Shown here in pieces: positions 54,246 to 63,800 of a stretch of DNA of 64,000 bases. Under the pieces are notes generated by a model, which made no database searches, was not told where the DNA came from, and saw only the letters and a program-made list of their open reading frames with translations. Positions within the stretch are counted from its first letter, which is position 1, and each line of letters opens with the position of its first letter. The stretch covers positions 1 to 64,000 of the forward strand of contig QGON01000065.1 of NCBI GenBank assembly GCA_003660235.1, given 5' to 3'. The position numbers and the translations under genes are program-made. This DNA comes from a bacterium endosymbiont of Escarpia laminata (GTDB lineage: Bacteria; Pseudomonadota; Gammaproteobacteria; Chromatiales; Chromatiaceae).

Positions 54246-55172
54246 ATGACCCTAAATGAACTCCGATACATCGTAGCTGTTGCTCGTGAGCGTCACTTTG
54301 GGCGTGCTGCGGAAGCCTGTTTTGTCAGCCAACCTACCTTGAGCGTGGCAGTGAAAAAGCTGGAGGCCGATCTGGGCGTCAGTCTGTTTGAACGTGGTCA
54401 GGGTGAAGTTACACTGACACCGGCGGGTGAACGCATCGTTGTTCAGGCTCAGAAGGTGCTGGAGGAGGCTGGTTTCATCCGAACCCTGGCAATGCAGAGT
54501 AAAGATCAACTGGTGGATCCCTTACGGGTCGGTGCCATCTACACCATTGGTCCCTATCTTTTTCCCCATCTGATTCCGGAACTGACCCGGCGGGTCTCCA
54601 GGATGCCGCTGGTCATTCGGGAAAACTTCACCGCAGTGCTGTCAGAGCAGCTGAAGCAGGGTGAATTGGATGTGGTTATCATCTCGCTTCCCTATGATGA
54701 GCCGGGCATCCAGACCCGGCCACTCTATGATGAGCCCTTCTCCGTGCTACTGCCCGTAGCGCATCGGCTGACTGAGTTGGATGCCATCTCCACCGCTGAT
54801 CTCAGCAAGGAGAGTGTGCTCCTGTTGGGTGATGGGCACTGCTTCCGCGATCAGGTGCTGCAGGTCTGCCCGGGCTGTCTGCAGTCCAGTTCCAGTGAAG
54901 GCAGCCTGCAACGCAATCTGGAAGGGGGCTCTTTGGAGACCATCCGCTACATGGTCGCTGGTGGTATCGGGATAACCGTGTTGCCGGATACAGCGATCAA
55001 CCCAAATCCTTCGTCGGAGGAATTGGTCACTACCCGCCCCTTCAAGGGAGATCCCCCCTATCGCCGGGTCGCCCTTGCCTGGCGCAAGAGTTTCCCCCGT
55101 CCCAAAGCTGTCGATCTGCTCTGGGAGACGATACGGGCCTGCCCGATTCAAGGCATTTCTCTGGTCGATTAG
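54246..55172 (+). CDS. oxyR: LysR-type peroxide regulator OxyR
   Basis: A 308-residue LysR-family regulator of the peroxide response. The N-terminal winged helix is typical (LNELRYIVAVARERHFGRAAEACFVSQPTLSVAVKKLE). The redox pair is Cys199 and Cys208 in GHCFRDQVLQVCPG, exactly the E. coli positions. The C-terminal part retains GGSLETIRYMVAGGIGITVLP. Oxidation to a disulfide converts it to an activator of catalase and peroxiredoxin genes. No catalase gene lies next to it in the window. Confidence 0.96.
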   Translation: MTLNELRYIVAVARERHFGRAAEACFVSQPTLSVAVKKLEADLGVSLFERGQGEVTLTPAGERIVVQAQKVLEEAGFIRTLAMQSKDQLVDPLRVGAIYTIGPYLFPHLIPELTRRVSRMPLVIRENFTAVLSEQLKQGELDVVIISLPYDEPGIQTRPLYDEPFSVLLPVAHRLTELDAISTADLSKESVLLLGDGHCFRDQVLQVCPGCLQSSSSEGSLQRNLEGGSLETIRYMVAGGIGITVLPDTAINPNPSSEELVTTRPFKGDPPYRRVALAWRKSFPRPKAVDLLWETIRACPIQGISLVD

Positions 55173-55691
55173 TCGTTCCTGCAACCGCAACCCTCACCAG
55201 AAATCCGGCGGGTGCAGGCTGGTTCAAGCGCCGCGGAACCGGCAACTTCTGCGCCCTGTGGATTTGAAAAATCGGAGATCACTTTTCATTTTGTGAACTG
55301 AGTCACAAAAAACCACCACTGGATAGGATTTTTTTTCCCTCGCTGCCAGCCATGGAGAGCGAAGCGAAGGCTGGTAGTCCCCGGTAGCCGCGAGGCCGCA
55401 CTGCTTACCCGGCGTGCCTTGCGCCAGAGGGGAAGCAAAGTAGGCATCCGAGCGCGGCGTCCAGTCATCGGGAGCTGGCAACGGAGCGGCAACGAGCTTG
55501 CGAGGTTGTCGCGTAGTGCCAGTGACCGGGACGGCCGGGGCACAAACAGGTTGTCGAAGGCCGAGTCGATTTTGGGGACTGGGATGTCCCAAAATCTATC
55601 ACGAGGTCGAAGACTCACTTGTTCTGTGTTATCTATTCCACCGCGAACCGGGAACGTTCGCCAGACAGGGATTTGATGCAGCGTCATCAAC
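55173..55691. repeat. Repeat-rich non-coding spacer
   Basis: About 520 bases with no credible gene. At ~55213-55250, GGTTCAAGC then GCGGAACCGGCAACT mirrors the motif near 6880. From ~55340 to 55600 a GC-rich block holds GCCATGGAGAGCGAAGCG, paired tags such as GGTAGCCGCGAGG, and a hairpin GATTTTGGG(G)AC/GTCCCAAAATC (55568-55596, 11 bp with one bulge). Minus-strand frames across it are long but rich in Pro, Arg and Ser without a family. It is most like a composite of dispersed repeats. Confidence 0.6.
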
Positions 55692-57254
55692 ATGAAAAAA
55701 CAGTACATGGACAGTATGAAAAAGAACAATATCGGACTGGATATTTTGGCCCTGCTTGCCGGCGTGGTTTTGGTTTTTGCCTTCGCCCCCTTTCATCTGC
55801 CGTGGCTGGCGCTGGTCTCCTTTGCTGCTCTGTTTCTGATCTGGAGCCGTTCAACACCCCTACGTGCCGCATGGCGCGGTTTTCTCTTCGGTTTGGCCTT
55901 CTACAGTGTGGGATTCCATTGGCTCTTCAGCACACTGGGTGGGGTTGACGAGAGCTTTCTGCCGATACTCACGGTTGTCATGGCTGGTGTGGTCTTGATG
56001 AACATCTGTCTTCCCGGGGTTTGCGGTTACATCCATGTCAACCTGAGCCGACAAAGATCACCTCTGATTTCTGTTCTGCTGTTTGCCTCGGTCTGGACAC
56101 TTGGTGAGTGGGTCAGAACCTGGTGGATGAGCGGTTTTCCCCACTATATGGCGGGTTACGGCTTTATCGATACTCCGCTGGCGGGGTTTGCCCCATACAT
56201 TGGCGTTCTAGGTCTAACTTTTTTTGTTTTACTGGCGGGTGGTTTGCTGGCGTTGGTGTTGGCCGGTCCGGGGAAAAAGATGAGGCTGCCGGCATCAGCT
56301 GCACTATTGTCGCTGTTCCTGTCAGGAACAGTTTTGGGTCATCTGGAATGGACTCAGCCAATCTCCCAACCGCTTGAAGTGCGTCTGATACATGGAAATC
56401 AGGATGAGGAGCGGAAGTTTCGGCGCTACAAGGTGATCGATACCATCGAACGTTATCTGGCGATGAGCCAGGTGGAACCTCGTCCGGATCTTGTATTGTG
56501 GCATGAGTCCTCAGTGGCCTACGACCTGAAGGGCGTCTACCGTTTTCTGGATGAGCAGGTGGAGAGCTTGCGTGCAGCGGGAACAGAGCTGTTGCTGGGC
56601 AGCTATATCGAACGTGACGGCAAATCCTATAACGCCCTGTTTGTCGGCGCGGAACCAAAACTTCGCTATTTAAAACGTCACCTGATCCCTTTTGGTGAGT
56701 TTACCCCCGATATCCCGCTTTTGAGCGATATGGGAGATATGCCCAATGTCGAAATGGACTCTCTGACAAGTGGTCCGCCAGAGCAGGGGCTACTGGAGGT
56801 AAAAGGTGTGCCACTGGCCAGTTCCATCTGTTTTGAAAACCACTTCGGCAACGAATTACGGCACGACTGGAAAGATGCGCAGCTACTTGTGCATGTGAGC
56901 GATGTGAGTTGGTTCGAAGAGACGTGGTTACCGGAGCAGGCCCTGCAGATAGCCAGAATGCGGGCGTTGGAGAGCGGCAAGCCCATGCTGCATGCCACCA
57001 ATAAGGGGATTAGTGCCATTATTGGCCCTCGCGGCGAACTCGTTGAGACCCGAAGCGGGGGAGAGAGCTGGTTCGACGGCAGCATCCAGCCTAGGCGTGG
57101 TCAGACCCCTTATGCGGTCTGGGGTGAGTGGCCTCTGCTGCTATTGATGTTCACTCTCCTGTTGCTCGCACTGGCGGCAAAGATACGGATTTTTCGATTT
57201 ACGTCATTTTCAACGCATAGAACTTCGATGCCTATTGCGTCGACGGTTGAATGA
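55692..57254 (+). CDS. Apolipoprotein N-acyltransferase-like protein (Lnt family)
   Basis: A 520-residue protein with ~6-7 N-terminal helices (GLDILALLAGVVLVFAFAPFHLPWLALVSFAALFLIW) and a nitrilase-type domain plus a C-terminal helix. The catalytic triad is E272 in LWHESS, K328 in LKRHLIPFGEF and C380 in SICFENHF, matching Lnt's E267-K335-C387. Lnt transfers an acyl chain to the N-terminus of lipoproteins. Here the WPE motif of Lnt is WHE. It is 25 bp upstream of a coiled-coil gene and an RHS gene, not in the usual Lnt neighbourhood with ybeX or leuS, so it may be a paralogue. No strong ribosome site at the ATG; Met9 is possible. Confidence 0.85.
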   Translation: MKKQYMDSMKKNNIGLDILALLAGVVLVFAFAPFHLPWLALVSFAALFLIWSRSTPLRAAWRGFLFGLAFYSVGFHWLFSTLGGVDESFLPILTVVMAGVVLMNICLPGVCGYIHVNLSRQRSPLISVLLFASVWTLGEWVRTWWMSGFPHYMAGYGFIDTPLAGFAPYIGVLGLTFFVLLAGGLLALVLAGPGKKMRLPASAALLSLFLSGTVLGHLEWTQPISQPLEVRLIHGNQDEERKFRRYKVIDTIERYLAMSQVEPRPDLVLWHESSVAYDLKGVYRFLDEQVESLRAAGTELLLGSYIERDGKSYNALFVGAEPKLRYLKRHLIPFGEFTPDIPLLSDMGDMPNVEMDSLTSGPPEQGLLEVKGVPLASSICFENHFGNELRHDWKDAQLLVHVSDVSWFEETWLPEQALQIARMRALESGKPMLHATNKGISAIIGPRGELVETRSGGESWFDGSIQPRRGQTPYAVWGEWPLLLLMFTLLLLALAAKIRIFRFTSFSTHRTSMPIASTVE

Positions 57255-57278
57255 ATAAACAAAAATGGAAAACAGAGA

Positions 57279-57851
57279 ATGAAGAAACCCATCGTAATTT
57301 TTGGGGCGAGTGTTATCTCAGTTATGGCGGTGTTAGTTGTCGCAATGAATACCGGTGAGATTGAGCCGGTGTCAGTTGACGAAACGGTCTCACTGCAGGA
57401 ACGAACATTACGCAATGTGGTAAAGGATTTTCTGCAGATTGAGGATGATGCACCTGAAGGTCCGGCCAGTGAACTTGCTGTGGGTGAACTGCGAAAAGAG
57501 CGAGACCGCCTGGTGGTGAATGACGCACTACCCCCCGCGGCGGAAACGTTGCGAATATCGGTGGAAGAGATGCGGCTGGAGGTTGAACGGATCAACCAGG
57601 AAGCGGACGAAGCGGCAGGCCGGGTGGGTGGCATGGATGTTTCCAGCAAAGAGACCGAACGATTGCTTGCCGCAGCGGATCTTCTGATTGCGGAGGTTAG
57701 CCTGAAGTACGGCATTACCCAGGATGAAATCTCCGCGTTGACAAACATGCAGCCCGAGACAACCGACCCTGAACTGATCGAACTGAATAGTAAACTCGAA
57801 CAACTCGATGATGAGATGATCGAACTGGAACGCCGTGCCGGCAGTTTCTGA
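57279..57851 (+). CDS. Membrane-anchored periplasmic coiled-coil protein
   Basis: A 190-residue protein with an N-terminal hydrophobic helix (IVIFGASVISVMAVLVVAMN) and a Glu/Arg/Leu-rich helical body (SVEEMRLEVERINQEADEAA, IELNSKLEQLDDEMIELERR). No family is recognised. It lies 25 bp after the Lnt-like gene and 38 bp before the RHS gene, with which it is probably co-transcribed. It could be an anchor, chaperone or accessory for export of the RHS protein; position is the only evidence. Confidence 0.7.
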   Translation: MKKPIVIFGASVISVMAVLVVAMNTGEIEPVSVDETVSLQERTLRNVVKDFLQIEDDAPEGPASELAVGELRKERDRLVVNDALPPAAETLRISVEEMRLEVERINQEADEAAGRVGGMDVSSKETERLLAAADLLIAEVSLKYGITQDEISALTNMQPETTDPELIELNSKLEQLDDEMIELERRAGSF

Positions 57852-57889
57852 TAACGAATAAAAAACACTAAATTAAGGGAATTTAACTC

Positions 57890-60800
57890 ATGGATATGAG
57901 GCTTGCGGCCAGGTTTTCTGGTGTTTTCTGCGCATCATTGATTTTTCTTTCAAACGCGGCAGCCAATAGCGGGCTGGTCGGCTCCCTGGAGGGCGAGGCC
58001 CAAGTCAATCAGGGTACCCTCGACTACACGTTGCCGGTTGATCTGCCGGAAGGGCCGAATGGACTGGCGCCGGGATTGTCGATCAGCTACAGCCCGCGTA
58101 ATCCCAATGGTGTCCTGGGTATCGGTTTCAAACTGACTGGTGAGTCCGCCATTACCCGCTGCCCGGCCAACAAGGAGATCGACGGTGAACGGGGCGGTGT
58201 GGGATTTGATAACAGGGATCGCTACTGTCTCGACGGACAGCGGCTGATCGCCATAGCGGGTCAGGATGGCGAAGACGGCACTGAATACCGCACCGTTGCC
58301 GAGAGTTACGCACGAATCGAATCCCACGGCTCGTTGGGCAGTGGGCCGAAGCGCTGGACGGTTTGGAGCAAGCAGGGTTATATCCTTGAGTACGGAGACT
58401 CATCAAATACGCGAACCTCTGCAGCCGGGAGGGATGAAGCTGCCGCCTGGAAACTCAGTAGTCGGCGTGACCGTTTTGATAATCGGGTTCAATACCATTA
58501 CCGCAAAGATGGAGGGCTGAGTGTCCCAGATTTTATCGAGTACAGCGTGCATCGGGTCGAGTTTGAATATGAGACCCGTCCTGACAACCTCAGCGCCTAT
58601 CAGTTTGGTGAAAGACGCGATCTGAACCTGCGCCTCGCTTCGCTGAATATTTACAGTAATGAAGAGAAGTTGAGAGCGTACCGTTTCAGCTACGAGATCG
58701 ACGAAACACTGCCCTTCAGCCGTATCAGCGCCATCCAGCTCTGTGATGGCCTGGGTGAGTGCAGTCCTGCTACGCGGTTTGAGTGGAATGAAAATACCGG
58801 TTTCGACTTTTTCAACGATCCCTCTATTCTGACCGGCAATACCTTCTCATCCTTTGCCCTGGGAGACCTAAACCAGGACGGACTGACTGATCTCTGTTAT
58901 CTCAATCATGGACTCTATTGTGGACTGAGCAATGGGGATCATCCAGTTGGATACACGAAATGGGCGGACCGGCTTGATGCAAAACATTGGCATAAGCCAA
59001 AAATCTCTGGAACTTTAATGTTGCTGGATCTCAACGGCGACATGAAGGCCGATTACTGCATCCAGGATGATTTCGGCATCATGTGCGGCTTGAGTGATGG
59101 TCAGAGGTTCAACAATAGTCACTACTGGACCAAGTCGTTCAGTCGCAAGGATACCCTGCGTTTTTCCGATATCAACAGTGACGGATATGTGGATATCTGC
59201 GCTTTTGGCAGCGATGGCGTCACCTGTGTACTGAATCGAGATGGTAAAAGGTTCGGGCCGCCCGTGACACTCTCAGAGAGTGGCTGGCCCGCTGGCAGTG
59301 ACGATATCAAGAACAACACCCTGAATTTTAGTGACATCAATGGCGACAGCCTTATCGATATCTGTGGCGCAGATAACCAGGGTTTTCGTTGCGCCCTCGG
59401 TCTGGGGGTCGATGCGGATGATCTGCCGCTGTTTGGCGGGAAAGAGATATGGTCAGCGGAATTTGGCCGCCAGTGGGCGAGCAAAAGCTTTGCCGGTACC
59501 TTTCGTTATGGCGATCTCAATGCGGATGGTCTCTCGGATATCTGCTTTCGTCAGTCGCGCAACTACTCCTGCGCCATCAATACCGGAAAGGCCTTTACGC
59601 CACTCAAAAAATGGGCGGACGTTACCTATGAGTGGGGAACGGACGATGATCTGGAGAAGAACCATAACGACAACAGTCTGAATCTGCTCGACATCAATGT
59701 GGATGGACGAGCAGATGTCTGTACCGGTTCCGGGAGCGAAGCCTTCAGTTGTGCGTTGAACAATGGTGAAGGCTTCGATGCCATGCGCAAGTATGCCAGT
59801 CTGAAGCCGAGTGTGGACGTCATGACTTTGTACGACGGCACCAAGGTCATGCCGAAAGAGAACCCGTTGCGTATGACCGATATCAACAACGATGGTTCGC
59901 CGGATGTCTGTTACCGGAGTTACAAGGGCATCAACTGCACCATCGGCACTGACAACAAGGCCAGTCTGCTGGCAGCGGTTACCACAGGATATGGAGCCCG
60001 CACGGAATTCGAATATGGCCGCCTGAGTGACGAGGATCTTTACGACCGTTATGAGGATGCAGTAGCGCCCGTATTTGATATGCGGGGCGTTACCAGGGTC
60101 GTGCGCAGTATATCCTCCTCCGATGGCATCGGCGGCATGAACCGCATCAGTTACCACTATGCCGGGCTGAAGACCCACAAAGATGACGGCAGTCTTGGGT
60201 TTGCCGAAGTCAGCAGCCATAACCTCACTAGCAACAGAAAACATATCACCCGCTACTATCAGCTTGGTGATTTCAGCGGCCGGGTGCGGGAGATAGAAGA
60301 GCTTGTTGGTGATGTGGTCATCCTCAGGAACAGGTTGACCTATCGCGAAATGCCGATGGTCTACGATAATGTCGTCAGCGTACAGCCCCATACCCAAGTG
60401 CTAGAGCATTATGAAATTGACGGCAGTCACATCAAAACCGAACAGACCAACCATGCGGAGTACGATGAATATGGCAATGTGCTGCGGATGGTGGTGGAGA
60501 TCAACGGGGCAAATGGCGATTTTGTCAGAAAGGAGACCAGTAGTGTCTACCGCAACGATGAGTCTGCCTGGCTGATCGGAAAGCCGCTCAACGTGGAGGT
60601 TACCCACTCCACCCGTGACGGTACGCTGACTCGCTCGACCGGTTTTGATTACGATCACGTCACCGGCGCATTGCGCAGGGAGGTTATCGAACCGGGCAGC
60701 AGTCTCAGTCTGACCAGTGAGTTTGAATACGACGAATATGGTAACCGCATCAGCAGCGTCTTGAGCGGACAGGGTGTGCAACCGCGCCACTCAGCTGCAA

Positions 60801-63800
60801 CCTATGATGGATCTGGACGTTTCCCTATCAATCGTGCCAATGCCCTGGGTCACCGGGAAACCATTGAATACGACCCGCATTGCGGCCTGCCAGTCAGACA
60901 GACCGGTCCCAACGGCATCAGCACACGCTGGAGTTACGATAGTCTCTGCCGTAAAACAATGGAACGCCGCGCCGATGGCACAGAGACCCACTGGGACTAC
61001 GAGTGGAGTGATGGCGCCAACGCCAGCCTTATCTTTGATGACTTCAGCGGCTACAAAATCACTGAGAGCGCCACAGGTGCACCACCCAAGACCGTCTACT
61101 ACGATGCCCTGAACCGTGAGGTGAGAAACGTCACCCGCGGCTTCAACGGCAAGAATGTTTACCAGGACAAACAGTACAACGCAAAGGGGCAGATCATCGC
61201 CGCCACCCTGCCCTATTTTGAGGGCGAGTTCCCCGGCGCGAACTCATATTGGGTCACCAGTGAGTACGACGAGATGGGCCGGGTGGTGGTGCAGAACAGA
61301 CCCTCCGAGACGGGCCATATTCCAACCTACTATAGCTACCAGGGGCTGACTACTACTGTGATCGACCCGGAAGGTCGCGCAAGGGTGGTAACTAAAAACC
61401 TGCTGGAAAAAGATGCGCAGGTGGTCGAGGCAGGCATATCCACCATTACCTACACCTACGACCCCATCGGCAACCTGATCGCAACAGACACCAACGGATT
61501 CATCATCCGCAACCGCTATGACAACCGTGGCAACAAGGTCTCTATGGATGATCCCTCAATGGGACATTGGACGTATCGCTACAACGTCTATGGTGAATTA
61601 TTACGGCAGCGGGATGCCAAGGGGCATGTGGTCAAACAATCCCACGATTTGCTTGGTCGTTTGGTTAGGCGTGAAACCACCGAAGGTGTCGCAACCTGGG
61701 AGTACGACACAGCGGAAAACGGCATCAGTAAACTCGCCAGAACCACATCACCCGGCAACAGCCGTACGTTCGAATACGATACCCTTGGCCGTGCTGTCTC
61801 CACCGAGACAAAAATAGGAGAGAAAAGCTTTACCAAACAGGTCGCCTACGATGCCCAATCCCGTCCCTTCAAAGAGACATTTCCTGACGGTATAGAGATC
61901 GAACGGGTCTACAACCAAGACGGCTATCTAAAAACCGTGCGCATGCCGAAAAAACAGGTGTGGGATTATGACTATATACGGCTTGAAGAGTCGCTGAGCG
62001 CTTTTGCAAAAGAGATTTTTGCACTACAAGACCGCATGATGACCTATGAAAAAGAGGCAATGGCGCTCTATGAAAAGGCGGATAAGCTGCGTGCTGTTGA
62101 GCAGCTTGCTCTGCAAAAATCGCAAGATGTTTCTGCAGATGTACAAAGGCTGGAAGTGCTCGCGAAAAACCTCTCAACAGAAGCTGAAGATAATCGACAG
62201 AAAGCGGCTTACTACCGTCAGGAGGCGAATAAATATACCAGGGCCTATGGCAATATCTACTTTAACTATATTGGTTCATCAGGTGGCAGGGCACGGTATC
62301 GCTATACCTACTGCAATGACTACAACTGGAAAGGGGAGTGTGTGGGGCATGGGCATCATGATGTCCAGGTACCGGTTGCAGTTTTTCCAAACAAAGAATG
62401 TACGGTAATCACAATAAATTGGAAAGGGGGTGTGCTTACGCCGCGTATTTGCGCAGGTGGTCCTCCAACGAATATCAATTTTGGTAGATATTTTAGGGGC
62501 AAATCTACAAATGCTTCAACTCGTGCCACGATGTTGACAAATCAGGCTAAAGATAATCAGCGGGAAGCTGAGGTAAAGCGACAGCTTGAGGCTCAATACA
62601 GAGAAGAAGCCAGCAGGGCAAAAGCACTGGCTACGAGCTACTATGCACAAGCGAAAGAGCAGATGCAATTCTTGTCTGAAGTCACCACAAAATTGGAAGA
62701 CTATCAAACTGCATCAGATACCATCCAGCGTCAACTCGACGGGTACAACAACAATGAGGGGTACGTCACCCTCTGGTCAGCCACCAGCCGTGACGCATCC
62801 GGTCGTCTGAAAGGCGAATTCACTGGCAACGGCTACCTGACTCAACGCATCTTCGATCCCTATAGCGGCCGTCTCAAGGAGATCAAAACCGGCGTCGCAG
62901 AGAACGACCCGATCCGCAACCTGCACTACAGCTACGACAACGCCAACAACGTTACCCAGCGAGACGACCGGGTCAACGGCATCAGCGAGAGCTACCAGTA
63001 TGATAGTCTCGACCGCCTGCAACAGGCTGGCTACTACGATGCTGCTACCGGTGTAAGCGACAGTCTCAGCTATAGCTACGACATCAACGGTAACATCCTG
63101 CACAAATCCAACACAGGAACCATGTCGTATGATCAGGGCAACCGCATCCTCACGCTGAACCGCAACAACGGTACCTACGAAGACTATACTTACGACGCCA
63201 ACGGAAACATGGTCAGCGGCAGCGGACGTGAGATCGAATGGACCTCTTTCAACAAACCGTCGAGGATCAAGACAAAAGAGGCCGATGTCAGATTTGAATA
63301 CGGACCTGACAACAATCGTGTCACCAAACAGAGCCTCGACAAAAACGGCCAGGAGACCACTTGGTACATCGGCAAAGGCTACGAGTTGATCACCTCCGTA
63401 GACATGGATGGCAACCACCTCGAGCGTAAAAAACACTTCATTTACGCCGATGGCGAAGTTATCGCAATCCAGGTCAGGACCATCGAAAACGGCCAGAAGC
63501 AGGCGGATCAGACTCGCTATTTGCACAAAGATGCGTTGGGCAGCGTCGACACCATCACCGACTCCCACGGCGCAATCATCGCCCGCATGGGTTATACCCC
63601 CTTCGGCCAGCGCAGGGCGGTAAATGGACAAGAGATCGACCAGTCGTTCCAGCGCAAACTGACCAACCGGGGCTACACCGGCCACGAACAGATCGACAAC
63701 ATCGGTCTGATCCACATGAACGCCCGGCTCTACGACCCCGAGATAGGCCGATTCCTTTCAGCGGACATCTACATCCAGGAACCCGGCCTGTCGCAGAACT

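Noticed and set aside
55224..55729. Minus-strand frames across the repeat block upstream of the Lnt-like gene
   Set aside because: Pro/Arg/Ser-rich translations of repeat DNA, overlapping each other, with no recognised domain.
57890..57960. Lipobox in the RHS protein signal sequence (GVFCASL)
   Set aside because: The residues before the Cys (G-V-F) do not fit the lipobox, and a signal peptidase I-type AAA site follows; lipidation is not supported.
59453..63715. Long minus-strand frames (312-314 residues) opposite the RHS gene
   Set aside because: They are the antisense of continuous RHS/FG-GAP coding sequence, whose frame has clear repeats and no stops to the window end.
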